Shown here: in pieces, positions 16,887-25,864 of the stretch
Layout: every line of letters begins with the position of its first letter
How positions within the stretch are numbered: position 1 is the first letter of the stretch
Assembly: GCA_963728965.1 (NCBI GenBank)
Contig: CAVSMH010000012.1
Coordinates: 248,001-312,000 of the forward strand
Source of the DNA: DASQZT01 sp963728965
Lineage (GTDB): Bacteria; Acidobacteriota; Terriglobia; Bryobacterales; Bryobacteraceae
DNA length: 64,000 nucleotides
Direction: 5' to 3'
Notes under the pieces: generated by a model
Database searches by the model: none
Told to the model about the DNA's origin: nothing
What the model saw: only the letters and a program-made list of their open reading frames with translations
Program-made: the position numbers and the translations under genes

Positions 16887-18782
16887 TCACCGCTCCTTCA
16901 GCTTGGCGGCGACGGCCTGCTGCAACTGGTGCGCCGGCTGAAAATTCGCATCCAGTTTGAGCGCCTCCGATACTTCGGAATCGGCCTCGGACAAGCGGCC
17001 CAATCGCGCCAGCATCAGCGCCATCTTGGTGTGCACTTCGGCATCGGGCCCGCGAAACTCGAGAGAGCCGCGATAGCGATTCAGGGCCTCCTCGGCATTG
17101 CCGGCCTTCGCCAGATCGTCCGCCCAAAGGTACAGCACATCGCCCAGGTGGCGGCGCGCTTTTCCGTTCTCCGGCCGCTCTTTGAGCACCTCCGCGAAAT
17201 CGTTCGCGGCCGCTTCCCATTCCGCGCGGGCGGCCTCCACGCTGGCCAGGTCAAACCGCGCGTCGGTGTACCCCCGGTCGATCTCGAGCGCCCGCCGGAA
17301 CTGCTGCTCGGCCTCGGGTAATCGCGATGCGCCGAACAACGCCACGCCCAGCTCCGTCGCGGCCACGACGCTGGTCGGGTCGGCAGCCGCGGCCGCCTCG
17401 AAATACGGAATGGCCGCGGTGCGGTTGCCCTGCGTCAGCATGAGGTCCCCCAGGATGTAGTTGGCCGTGAAATCGCCGGGGTATTTAGTAAGCCGGCGGC
17501 GCATGATCGCGTCTTCGATCGTGGCGCGCTGATCGCCTTCCTGAACCGGCAGCACCTGCAGCCAGAAGTGGCCCATCTCGTCGGTCGCCTGGTTGCCCGC
17601 CTTCACTTCCTTGGGCGGACTATTGGGATTGCGCACGTTGTCCGCCGAATTGTCGTAGTGGTAGCGCATCTCGATCAGCGACCCCTTGGGCAGGAAAACC
17701 GGCTTCCGATAGCGGAACACGCCCTGCCAGCTCAGGTCCCAATCGGGTATGCGGACCAGCCAGCGGCGCGTCCCGTCGGGCAGCGTCGCATACGCTTCCA
17801 GCAGCTTGCCGAGATAGTGAGCGTGGGGATAGATGGCCAGCACATTCAGGTCGAGCGGCGTGCGGAATTCGTCCGTCACCAGAAAATCCTTGTCGCCCGC
17901 CGGGATATCGAGGGCGCCATCGTGCTCGAGCTGCACCAGCATCGGATACTGGGTTCGCGGTTTGCCGGTGAAGTAGAGGCCGATCGTCGGACTCACCGTT
18001 TCCGGTTTGCCGGTGGGCCGCATGTGTACGTTCAGCACCAGGTCCATCCCCGGGCTGGCGCGCCAGGACATCCCGTCGGGCTCCACCACGGGCGGGCTGC
18101 CGGGCTTCCACGATAGAAAGTGGCCGTCCGGATCGAACGTCTCCTCCTCCACCGCCAGCGCGGAGAGATCCATCCCGGGGAACCCCGCGCCCGGGGCGAT
18201 TTCGTGCCGCCGCGCGGAATGCGACCGGTCGATAATGACATTGGCGTGGTGAAACGCCCGCGAGTTGCCCGGCCGCACTTCGACGGCTTTGATCCATCGC
18301 GTCGTGGTGATCGGCACCGGCAGGATGAAATTCCAGAACACCTCCTGCCCGTCGGGCGCGAGATGGTAGGGCCGGTCGGCGCGCAGCACCAGGTCCGGCG
18401 TGCCGAGTTGCCACTCGTCTTTGAATTTGGGCGGCTGGGGAGCGTGCGCGGCCGATCCCGCCGGCGCGCCCTGCTTCACCCAATCCTGAATCAGTTGAAT
18501 CTGCTCGTCGGTGAGCCGGCGCTCGTCGGCAAATTCGCCGTAGCCGTGTTCGGGAAGCCACGGCGGCATGTACCTCTTTTTTGTGACGGCGCCGATCTGC
18601 GCCGCGCGCCGCTTTACGTCCTCGTACCCCAGCAGGGAAAAAGGCGCCGATTCGCCGGGACGGTGGCAGGCGGAGCAGTTGTGATAAATGATGGGCGCGA
18701 TCTGCTGATAATACGTGACCGGCGCGGCGGCACCGGCCGGGATGGCCGCCAGCGCAAATAAGGGAACCTTCCTCAATACCAC
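16887..18782 (-). CDS. Cytochrome c / copper type II monooxygenase-like / TPR fusion protein
   Basis: 631 residues from GTG 18782 (TTG 18776 gives a tidier signal peptide). The N-terminal heme motif CSACH (C36, C39, H40) has RYMPPWLPE as the likely distal Met region. The middle shows the full ligand pattern of peptidylglycine alpha-hydroxylating-type copper monooxygenases: HH178/179 and H253 for one copper, H320/H322 (YPHAH) and M403 (DEMGHFW) for the other. The C-terminal 200 residues are TPRs. It is probably periplasmic and redox-active. The family is known in Acidobacteriota and Planctomycetes but its substrate is unknown. It is divergent from the isomerase gene and tail to tail with the FG-GAP gene. 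Confidence 0.8.
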   Translation of the reverse strand: MVLRKVPLFALAAIPAGAAAPVTYYQQIAPIIYHNCSACHRPGESAPFSLLGYEDVKRRAAQIGAVTKKRYMPPWLPEHGYGEFADERRLTDEQIQLIQDWVKQGAPAGSAAHAPQPPKFKDEWQLGTPDLVLRADRPYHLAPDGQEVFWNFILPVPITTTRWIKAVEVRPGNSRAFHHANVIIDRSHSARRHEIAPGAGFPGMDLSALAVEEETFDPDGHFLSWKPGSPPVVEPDGMSWRASPGMDLVLNVHMRPTGKPETVSPTIGLYFTGKPRTQYPMLVQLEHDGALDIPAGDKDFLVTDEFRTPLDLNVLAIYPHAHYLGKLLEAYATLPDGTRRWLVRIPDWDLSWQGVFRYRKPVFLPKGSLIEMRYHYDNSADNVRNPNSPPKEVKAGNQATDEMGHFWLQVLPVQEGDQRATIEDAIMRRRLTKYPGDFTANYILGDLMLTQGNRTAAIPYFEAAAAADPTSVVAATELGVALFGASRLPEAEQQFRRALEIDRGYTDARFDLASVEAARAEWEAAANDFAEVLKERPENGKARRHLGDVLYLWADDLAKAGNAEEALNRYRGSLEFRGPDAEVHTKMALMLARLGRLSEADSEVSEALKLDANFQPAHQLQQAVAAKLKER

Positions 18783-18825
18783 AGGAGTTTATGCTACAAC
18801 ATGCTGAGTAGTGCCCGGAGGTTGT

Positions 18826-19890
18826 ATGAACGACGAACTCGGCAGGCGAAGTTTCCTCAGAGCCGCGGGGGCCACCGGTCTGCTTCTGGCGCCGGCGCCG
18901 CAAGCCGCGGCGCGTCCCCTGACCGAAAAAGAAAAACTGGCGCGGATCGCTTCTAACACCTGGCCCATCCGCAGCATCTTCAAAACGCGATCGATGGGCG
19001 GCCGGAGCCCGCGCGGCGAGGAGATGAAGAAAAAGTATGGTGAGATCACCATGCTCGACTTTCCGCAGTTCACCAAGGACACGTTTCCCGGCGTGACCCA
19101 CATGGACCTGTTCTCGGGCCTCTTCGGCGATTTCACCGACGACGCCATGTACACGCAGATTGCCATCGCCACTCCCAACGGCACCCGCACCACCCGCGAG
19201 TTCGACCCGTCCAGCGCGTCCGGGCGGCGGTGGCTCGACCAGATGGCCAAAAAGATGGCCGCCACCGGAACCTCCTGCCAGCACATCTCCAACAACGCAC
19301 CGCGCGACCTCTGTGAATTCGACCCGGAACGCCGCAAAGCCGGCATCGAGGTCGCCAAAAAGTGGCTGGACGGCGGCAAAATCCTGGGCGCCAGGTCCAT
19401 GCGCGTGAACAGTGGCGGCCCCCGCATTGCGCCCAACGCCGTGGTCACCACCGACTACCCCAAGAACGACGAATTGGCGAAGTACCTGTCGGCCTGCATC
19501 GAGTCGTTCAAGGAAATGGCCGACTATGGCGGCAAGGCCGGCGTCAAAGTGACGCTCGAGAATCACTGGGGCCTCACCGCCAACCCCATCAACATCCGCG
19601 CCATCATCGAGGAAGTGAACAACCCCTATTGCGAAGCCTCGCCCGACTTCTGCAATTGGGAGCACGAGTATCTGCTGTACCACGGCCTCAAGGCCCTGGC
19701 GCCCTATGCCCACAGCAACGTCCACGCCAAATACTGGAATCGCTGGAAGAACAACGACGTCAAGCGTTCCGTGAAGATCATGCTGGACGCCGGCTTCCCC
19801 GGCACCTTCGCCCTGGAATACGAAGACGGCCCCTGGGATGGCGTCGAAGGCGCAAAGTACCTCTACAAAGAAGTGATGGCCGCCCTGTAG
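18826..19890 (+). CDS. Exported sugar phosphate isomerase/epimerase-like TIM-barrel protein
   Basis: 354 residues from ATG 18826, which has CGGAGG five bases upstream; an in-frame GTG at 18811 overlaps that site. A twin-arginine signal (LGRRSFLRAAGATGLLLAPA) precedes a xylose-isomerase-like TIM barrel. Motifs include VTLENHWG near residue 245 (metal-ligand Glu of the AP-endonuclease-2 superfamily), CNWEHEY and HAKY. Exported members of this superfamily are abundant in polysaccharide-degrading Acidobacteriota and Planctomycetes. The substrate is unassigned. Confidence 0.85.
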   Translation: MNDELGRRSFLRAAGATGLLLAPAPQAAARPLTEKEKLARIASNTWPIRSIFKTRSMGGRSPRGEEMKKKYGEITMLDFPQFTKDTFPGVTHMDLFSGLFGDFTDDAMYTQIAIATPNGTRTTREFDPSSASGRRWLDQMAKKMAATGTSCQHISNNAPRDLCEFDPERRKAGIEVAKKWLDGGKILGARSMRVNSGGPRIAPNAVVTTDYPKNDELAKYLSACIESFKEMADYGGKAGVKVTLENHWGLTANPINIRAIIEEVNNPYCEASPDFCNWEHEYLLYHGLKALAPYAHSNVHAKYWNRWKNNDVKRSVKIMLDAGFPGTFALEYEDGPWDGVEGAKYLYKEVMAAL

Positions 19891-19924
19891 AGCCGGCCGC
19901 TCGCGCCGCGCGGAGAGTCCGCGC

Positions 19925-21235
19925 TCAAAGGAAGAGCGGGACGATGTGGCGGTCGAACAGGTTGGCGGTCACGTTGCGCCCAATCGGCTCTTCGCAACGG
20001 CCCAGCATGTTCAGGTAGCGATCGCCCATCTTCGCGGCTTCTTTGTAGCCCACATGCAGCAACTGGCGGAAGTTGGGATCGAAGCCGGGATTCGACTGGT
20101 CGTGCCGCAGGGCGGACGTGTATTGCCCGGAACTCCACGACCCGACGGCTTCAGGCGCCGGAAGCTTGGTGAAATCGATATCGATGACGCTGGCGTAAGG
20201 CTCGCACAGCGCTTCCCGGTGGGCGAACGCGTTGGCGTAAATCTCCTTGGCGAGCGAAAGCCCGTCGCCGCCCGCTTCGGCCAGGCCGACTAGTTCCTCG
20301 AGCCACGTCGTGCCGGCGGTCTTGACGTGAACACCGGCCTGAAATTTCCGCACAGCCCGCCGAATGGGGGCGTAGATGGAGAACTTGTCGCTGCCGGAAT
20401 GGACACTGAGCTTGAGGTTCGGCGGGAGCGCGTACCGCCGTGTGGCGTGGGCGATCACGGCGAGGTCCTCGGTGAACTCCTTCTCGAACTGAACGACGTC
20501 GCCGGCGTAATCGACGCCCTTGTTGAAACGCCCCGTGAACTTGGGGGCGATGGTCTGGATGGGGATGCCTTCATCGGCGATGGCGGCCAGGATCACCAGT
20601 AGCTGCGGAGGCGTCTGCGGGGCGTCGGTTTCATCCATGGAAACTTCGGTGATGAAGCTGGCGGCCGCCCGGCTGGCGGCGATGTGGCGGTAGATGCGGC
20701 CGGCTTCCTGGACGGCGCACAGGTACCGGGCGGCGATTTCGGCGATCGACAGGCGCGTGGTCTGGAACGGCTCGTCGATGGCCGGTATGGAGAGCGAGCC
20801 GATGAGTTCGGGGTGGCGGTCCAGGAAAGCTTCGAGATCGGCGGGGGCGGAGGGCTTGCCGATCGCCGCCGCGACATCGAGCGTGTAGAAGTCGCTGGCC
20901 TCCAGGAAGCGGTCCACCGTGGAGAGGTTGATGTGGTCCGCATCCACGTGGTGGGGCCGGCTCCAGCCGAGGTCGCGCACCGCGGCATCGGCGGCGGCGC
21001 GGACGCTCGCGGGCTCGGACCCCACCACCCCATGCTCGCGGTTGGACTTGTTCCACACCGGGATGACCTCGACGCCTCGTTCCGCGGCCATCACAAAGGC
21101 GCGAAGCTGGGCTTTCGCCTGGTGGGCGAACCGGTCTCCGACGCCCAGCGACAGCTTGCCGAGGGGCAGGGCGGGGTTGCTTGTTTTCGGGTCGCCTTGA
21201 CCGTTTTCCGTGAGTGGGCCTACAGTTGTGTTCAT
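19925..21235 (-). CDS. uxaE: Tagaturonate epimerase family protein
   Basis: 436 residues. The sequence matches the UxaE family, which epimerises D-tagaturonate to D-fructuronate in hexuronate catabolism: SMDETDAPQTPPQLL, TIAPKFTGRFNKGVDYAGD and KLSVHSGSDKFSIY are family-typical segments carrying metal-binding and catalytic His/Asp residues. It begins directly at the conserved core (LGKLSLGVGDRFAHQ), so it is somewhat shorter at the N-terminus than the Thermotoga type. Its start codon overlaps that of the divergent polygalacturonase gene in one CATG. The pairing fits pectin breakdown: the polygalacturonase releases galacturonate, which this branch of the pathway consumes. Confidence 0.8.
   Translation of the reverse strand: MNTTVGPLTENGQGDPKTSNPALPLGKLSLGVGDRFAHQAKAQLRAFVMAAERGVEVIPVWNKSNREHGVVGSEPASVRAAADAAVRDLGWSRPHHVDADHINLSTVDRFLEASDFYTLDVAAAIGKPSAPADLEAFLDRHPELIGSLSIPAIDEPFQTTRLSIAEIAARYLCAVQEAGRIYRHIAASRAAASFITEVSMDETDAPQTPPQLLVILAAIADEGIPIQTIAPKFTGRFNKGVDYAGDVVQFEKEFTEDLAVIAHATRRYALPPNLKLSVHSGSDKFSIYAPIRRAVRKFQAGVHVKTAGTTWLEELVGLAEAGGDGLSLAKEIYANAFAHREALCEPYASVIDIDFTKLPAPEAVGSWSSGQYTSALRHDQSNPGFDPNFRQLLHVGYKEAAKMGDRYLNMLGRCEEPIGRNVTANLFDRHIVPLFL
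21197..21226 (+). promoter_or_regulatory. Promoter of the polygalacturonase gene, inside uxaE
   Basis: TTGACC (21197-21202), 18-bp spacer, TACAGT (21221-21226). The -10 box ends 7 bp before ATG 21234, so the message would be leaderless or nearly so. The element lies within the first codons of the opposite-strand uxaE. Confidence 0.5.
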
Positions 21236-22619
21236 GCCGAATCATTCGCGGCGGCAGGTGCTGGGCGCCCTGTCGGCCGCTTGCCTCCATTCTTCCTCTC
21301 CAGCCGCCGTCGGCGATCCATGGGCGGCGTTACCGCGGTTGCGCAAACGAATTCAGCCGCCAACTTTTCCGAACCGCGATATTACTGTAACGCGTTACGG
21401 CGCAAAAGACGATGGCACGACCGACGCCACGGAGGCCTTCGCCAAGGCAATGGAGGAACTGACCCGCGCCGGGGGCGGCCGGCTGGTGGTGCCCCCGGGC
21501 GTATTCCTCACCGGTGCCATCCATCTGAAAAGCAACGTGGCCCTGCACGTCAGCAAGGGCGCGACCCTGAAGTTCAACCCGGACCCGAAGCTGTACCCCA
21601 TCGTGCTGACACGATTCGAAGGCACCGAGTGCATGAACTACTCCCCGTTCCTGTATGCCTTCGGGCAGCGGAATATTGCGGTGACGGGCGGCGGCACGCT
21701 GGACGGCCAGGCGGACTGCGACCACTGGTGGCCGTGGAGCGGCAAGGCGCGCTGCGGGCCGGCCGGCCACCCGGACCAGCGAAAGGCGCGCGCGGCGCTC
21801 ACCGAAATGGCGGAGCGCGACGTGCCCGTCGAGAAGCGCGTCTTCGGCGAGGGCGGCTGGCTGCGGCCGAATTTCGTGCAGCCCTACCGCTCGCACAACG
21901 TGCTGATCGAAGGCGTAACCATCGTCAATTCGCCCATGTGGGAACTGAATCCGGTGCTGTGCCGCAACGTTACCGTGCGCAACGTGAAGATCACCAGCCA
22001 CGGTCCCAACAACGACGGCTGCGATCCGGAATCGAGCGCCGACGTGCTGATTCAGAACTGCGTGTTCGACACGGGCGATGACTGTATCGCCATTAAATCC
22101 GGCAGAAACCGCGACGGCCGCCGTCTCCATACGCCCGCCGAGAACATCATCATCGAGGGCTGCACCATGAAAGACGGGCACGGCGGGGTGACCCTGGGCA
22201 GCGAGTGTTCGGGCGACATTCGCAACGTTTACGCGCAGGATTGCCGGATGGACAGCCCCCACCTCGACCGGGTGTTGCGGCTGAAGACCAACGCGGTCCG
22301 CGGCGGCGTAATGGAGAACGTCTACCTGCGCAACGTCAAGGCGGGACAGGTGGCGGGCGCGGCCATCGACATCGACTTCTACTACGAAGAAGGCGAGAAG
22401 GGCTCGTTTCAGCCGGTGGTGCGCCATATCGAGGTGGATCACCTCACCGTGGAGAAGTGCCGCGCCGCCTTTTCGCTGCGCGGCTTCCCGAACGCCCCGA
22501 TTACGGGGGTGACGCTGCGGCACTGCCGGTTCGATCAGGCAGCCCGGGTGAACGTGACCGAGAACGTCAAAGAACTGCGGCTGGAAGACGTGCGCATCAA
22601 CGGGGAGGAGATCAAATAG
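21234..22619 (+). CDS. Glycoside hydrolase family 28 (polygalacturonase-like)
   Basis: 461 residues from ATG 21234. Twin-arginine-like N-terminus (SRRQVLGALSAAC) for export. Right-handed beta-helix enzyme with all four GH28 signatures: NNDGCDPES (general NTD region), DTGDDCIAIKSGR (catalytic Asp pair), DGHGGVTLGSE (His) and RVLRLKTN (RxK). The N-terminal pectate-lyase-superfamily start (YGAKDDGTTDATEAF) is intact. It hydrolyses alpha-1,4-galacturonan or related pectic chains. Head to head with uxaE, which would handle the released uronate after oxidation-state conversion. Confidence 0.9.
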   Translation: MPNHSRRQVLGALSAACLHSSSPAAVGDPWAALPRLRKRIQPPTFPNRDITVTRYGAKDDGTTDATEAFAKAMEELTRAGGGRLVVPPGVFLTGAIHLKSNVALHVSKGATLKFNPDPKLYPIVLTRFEGTECMNYSPFLYAFGQRNIAVTGGGTLDGQADCDHWWPWSGKARCGPAGHPDQRKARAALTEMAERDVPVEKRVFGEGGWLRPNFVQPYRSHNVLIEGVTIVNSPMWELNPVLCRNVTVRNVKITSHGPNNDGCDPESSADVLIQNCVFDTGDDCIAIKSGRNRDGRRLHTPAENIIIEGCTMKDGHGGVTLGSECSGDIRNVYAQDCRMDSPHLDRVLRLKTNAVRGGVMENVYLRNVKAGQVAGAAIDIDFYYEEGEKGSFQPVVRHIEVDHLTVEKCRAAFSLRGFPNAPITGVTLRHCRFDQAARVNVTENVKELRLEDVRINGEEIK

Positions 22620-22652
22620 CGCCTGCCTCCCTCCAGGTGCCCGCGATGTCGT

Positions 22653-23228
22653 TCAGGCTTCGACCCGCTCTGCGTTGAAGGCGTCCTCGGCGAGCCGTTG
22701 CACATGGGCGCGGATATCGGGGTGCCAGGCGCCGATCAGGTGTTCGAAACGCGCGCGCCTTCCTGCGTACAGTGCGCGCGACGCTTCCTCGAAGCCCGGC
22801 AGATCGCCGGCCATGGCCGACATGAAGCGGTACGTCGCGTCGGTGGCCAGCCGCGCCCGCTGCTTTTCCGGATCGCGGTTGCGCGCCTCGTCCACCAGCC
22901 GGCGCAGCGCGGCGGAAACCCCGTTAGGCTGCTGTTCCAGCCACTCCCAGTGGCGCGGAAGCAGGGACACCTCGCGCGACACGACACCCAGCCGGGGGCG
23001 CCCCGGTCCGCTCCGGGCCGGGCACGCGCGCGCCAGCACCTCCTCCAGGCTGCCGCGAAGGTCGAAATCCACCTGCCGCCCCGTCTGGTCTTCGAAGATC
23101 AGCACCATCGGGCCGCTACGGCGCTGCGGGCGCCGCTTGATCTCGCCGAGCACGCCTTCGAGCGGGCCCGAGGCGATTTTGTCCTGGCCCGCGAACGCGG
23201 TATAGGTTGGCTTGGAATCGGTCATCAT
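22653..23228 (-). CDS. DUF2239 family protein
   Basis: 191 residues. It matches the DUF2239 family: YTAFAGQDKIASGPL at the start, VLIFEDQTGRQVDFDLRG, GRPRLGVVSREVSLLPRHWEWL and RFMSAMAGDLPGFEEASRALY. Function is unknown in the family. The LPRHWEWLEQQPNGVSAALR segment looks like a ribbon-helix-helix-type or small helical DNA/protein-binding part, but this is inference. A 38-bp dyad (23239-23276) lies just upstream of its start and between it and the divergent ADOP permease gene, so the two may share a regulator. Confidence 0.8.
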   Translation of the reverse strand: MMTDSKPTYTAFAGQDKIASGPLEGVLGEIKRRPQRRSGPMVLIFEDQTGRQVDFDLRGSLEEVLARACPARSGPGRPRLGVVSREVSLLPRHWEWLEQQPNGVSAALRRLVDEARNRDPEKQRARLATDATYRFMSAMAGDLPGFEEASRALYAGRRARFEHLIGAWHPDIRAHVQRLAEDAFNAERVEA

Positions 23229-23238
23229 TTTTCAATTT

Positions 23239-23276
23239 TACCCGGATAATATTCACGTGTCAATATCACCCGGGTA
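23239..23276. promoter_or_regulatory. 38-bp operator-like dyad between DUF2239 and ADOP genes
   Basis: Two 17-bp arms, 14 of 17 positions symmetric, around a 4-bp centre: left arm TACCCGGATAATATTCA, right arm TCAATATCACCCGGGTA. It starts 11 bp upstream of the minus-strand DUF2239 start codon, a position suited to a repressor acting on that promoter or on both genes. Confidence 0.6.
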
Positions 23277-23359
23277 GAAATCGCAAGCCGGGATGCCGGA
23301 GCCATCGTGGAAACTTCTGCGAGATTCGGCCGTCTATACTCCAAACGAAAGATCCGGAA

Positions 23360-25819
23360 ATGGAAACGTTCCTCCAAGACCTCAAACACTCCCTCCGCCT
23401 CTTCCGCCAGAGTCCGGGGTTTACCGCCGCGGCGGTCGCGGCGCTGGCGCTGGGGATTGGCACCAATACGGCCATCTTCTCGGTAGTGAATTCGGTGCTG
23501 CTGAAGCCGGCGCCGTTTCCCGAACCGGATCGCCTGGTGCTGTTCATGAATACGTCTCCGCAGGGCTCCGGCCCCGGCGCGTCACCCGCCAAATTCGCGC
23601 ATTGGCGTCGGCAATCCAGCGTGGTGGAGGATGTATCGGCGTTTCGCAGCAACGTGGTGAACCTGACGGGTGGGACCTTTCCGGAGCAACTGCGGTCCGA
23701 GCAGGTGACCGTCGATTTTTTCCGCCTGTTCGGCGCTCCCATCCTTCGCGGGCGAACCTTCACCACTGCCGAGACCCTGCCCCACGGTGAGCGGGTGGTG
23801 CTGCTCAGCCAGGGGTTGTGGATGCGGCGGTTTGGGGGCGACCCCCAGATCGTGGGCCGCTCCATTTCATTCGACGGCGAACCGAACGTAGTGATTGGAA
23901 TCGTCGGTGCGAAATTCGATTTCCAGGACTTCGGCCCCCCGCCGGATGTCTGGACCCCGTTTCAACTGGACCCGGAGACCACCGATCAGGGCCACTACTT
24001 TCTGGCGGCGGGGCGCGTGAAACCCGGGGTCAGCCTGGCACAGGCGAAAGCGCGGCTGAGTGTGTCCGCAACCGAATACCGGCAGCGATTCCCCAACGCG
24101 CTGCCGCCCAACCAGGGCTTCAGTGTCGAGCCCATGCGGGAAGCGCTGGTAAGTAACGTGCGTCAGTCGCTGCTGGTGCTGGTGGGCGCCGTCAGCCTGG
24201 TGCTGCTGATCGCGTGCGCCAACGTGGCCAACCTCCTGCTGGCGCGGGCCATCGGGCGGCAGCGCGAAATCGCCATCCGGGCGGCGATCGGCGCGGGCCG
24301 CGGCCGCATCATGCGCCAACTGCTCACCGAGAGCGTATTGCTCTCCACCGTGGGAGCCGTGGTGGGCATGGCCGTTGGAGTAATCGGCATTCGCGCGCTG
24401 CTTTCGGTGAATACCGCCAATCTGCCCCGCGTGGGCCGCGATGGCTCCCTGGTGGTGCTCGACTGGCGGGTCCTGCTGTATACCATCCTGGTGGGCCTGG
24501 TGACCGGTGTGGTGTTTGGCCTGATTCCAGCCCTGCAATCGTCCCGTCCGGACCTGAGCGCCACGCTCAAGGAAAGCAGCGGCCGTTCCGGCACCGGACT
24601 CCGCCACAACAAAGCACGCACCCTGCTGGTGGTCACCGAGGTGGCGCTGGCCGTGGTGCTGCTGGTGGGCTCGGCCCTGCTCATCCGGACTTCGGTGGCC
24701 TTGGGGGCGGTGAACCCCGGGTTCGAGACGCACCATGTCCTCACCATGAAAATGTCGCTCTCGGGACCGCAGTTCACCAAGACCGCGGCCGTGGAGCGGT
24801 TGGTCCACGATGGCACGGAACGGTTGCGGGCCGTGCCGGGCGTCCTCGTCGCCGGCGCCACCTGTTGCGTGCCGCTCGAAGGCGGATATGGGCTTCCCTT
24901 CATCATCATGGGACGGCCGCTGAACGGGCCCTTTCATGGCGGCGCCGGATGGATGACCGTTTCCCCGGAGTATTTCGAGGTTTTCAAGATTCCCGTGCTG
25001 CGCGGGCGCGGATTCACCGAGCGCGACGACGCCGCCGCCGATCGCGTGGTGCTGATCAACCAGGCCATGGCGACTCGCTTCTGGCCCAAAGCCGATCCGC
25101 TGAACGACCGCATCTGGATCGGCAAAGGCATCATGTCGGAGTTGAAGGCGGAGACGCCGCGGCAAGTCATCGGCATCGTCGGCGATATTCGCGGCGGCGG
25201 GCTGAACCAGGTGCCCGGGCCGGTGATGTACGTTCCGAACGCGCAGGTGCCCGATGCCCTCAACGCCCTGAACGTCAGAATCACGCCGATTTCCTGGGTG
25301 GTGCGGACGCGCCAGGATCCGCTCTCGCTGAGCTCCGCGCTCCAGGAGCAACTGCGCCACATAAGCGGGCTGCCGGTGTCCGATATACGGACCATGGACG
25401 AAGTCGTCTCGCGGTCCACGTCGCGCCAACGCTTCCAGATGCTGCTGATGACCATTTTCGGCAGTGCCGCGCTGTTCCTCGCGGCCATCGGCATTTACGG
25501 CCTCATGGCCTACGCGGTCCAGCAGCGGACCCACGAAATCGGCATCCGCCTGGCGCTCGGGGCGACCTTGCGACAGGTCCGCTCAATGGTGGTCTTGCAG
25601 GGCATGCGGCTGGCGCTCGCGGGCGTGGTGATCGGCATTGGCGCGGCCCTGGGAATGAGCCGGCTGATTGCCACGTTCCTGTTCGGCGTCAAAGAGAGAG
25701 ACCCGGTGGTGTTCACCGCCGCGGGCGTGCTGCTGACCGTCGTCTCGCTGATCGCGGTCTGGCTGCCGGCGCGCCGGGCCACGCGCATCGACCCCGCGGT
25801 TTCGCTGCGTTGCGAATAG
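23360..25819 (+). CDS. ADOP-type ABC transporter permease (MacB/FtsX-like)
   Basis: 819 residues from ATG 23360; longer in-frame versions to 23207 add unstructured sequence. Duplicated architecture of acidobacterial orphan permeases: a first membrane helix (SPGFTAAAVAALALGIGTNTAIF), a MacB periplasmic core, an FtsX block of three helices (about residues 270-420), a second helix plus periplasmic core (about 430-680), and a terminal FtsX block with QQRTHEIGIRLALGA. There is no ATPase gene nearby, typical of these orphan permeases. Substrates are unknown; MacB relatives use mechanotransmission to export peptides or lipoprotein-linked cargo. Confidence 0.9.
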   Translation: METFLQDLKHSLRLFRQSPGFTAAAVAALALGIGTNTAIFSVVNSVLLKPAPFPEPDRLVLFMNTSPQGSGPGASPAKFAHWRRQSSVVEDVSAFRSNVVNLTGGTFPEQLRSEQVTVDFFRLFGAPILRGRTFTTAETLPHGERVVLLSQGLWMRRFGGDPQIVGRSISFDGEPNVVIGIVGAKFDFQDFGPPPDVWTPFQLDPETTDQGHYFLAAGRVKPGVSLAQAKARLSVSATEYRQRFPNALPPNQGFSVEPMREALVSNVRQSLLVLVGAVSLVLLIACANVANLLLARAIGRQREIAIRAAIGAGRGRIMRQLLTESVLLSTVGAVVGMAVGVIGIRALLSVNTANLPRVGRDGSLVVLDWRVLLYTILVGLVTGVVFGLIPALQSSRPDLSATLKESSGRSGTGLRHNKARTLLVVTEVALAVVLLVGSALLIRTSVALGAVNPGFETHHVLTMKMSLSGPQFTKTAAVERLVHDGTERLRAVPGVLVAGATCCVPLEGGYGLPFIIMGRPLNGPFHGGAGWMTVSPEYFEVFKIPVLRGRGFTERDDAAADRVVLINQAMATRFWPKADPLNDRIWIGKGIMSELKAETPRQVIGIVGDIRGGGLNQVPGPVMYVPNAQVPDALNALNVRITPISWVVRTRQDPLSLSSALQEQLRHISGLPVSDIRTMDEVVSRSTSRQRFQMLLMTIFGSAALFLAAIGIYGLMAYAVQQRTHEIGIRLALGATLRQVRSMVVLQGMRLALAGVVIGIGAALGMSRLIATFLFGVKERDPVVFTAAGVLLTVVSLIAVWLPARRATRIDPAVSLRCE

Positions 25820-25864
25820 CACCTCCCCTTCCGCGGTAGAATTGCATTCGACGGAGGGGTTCCG

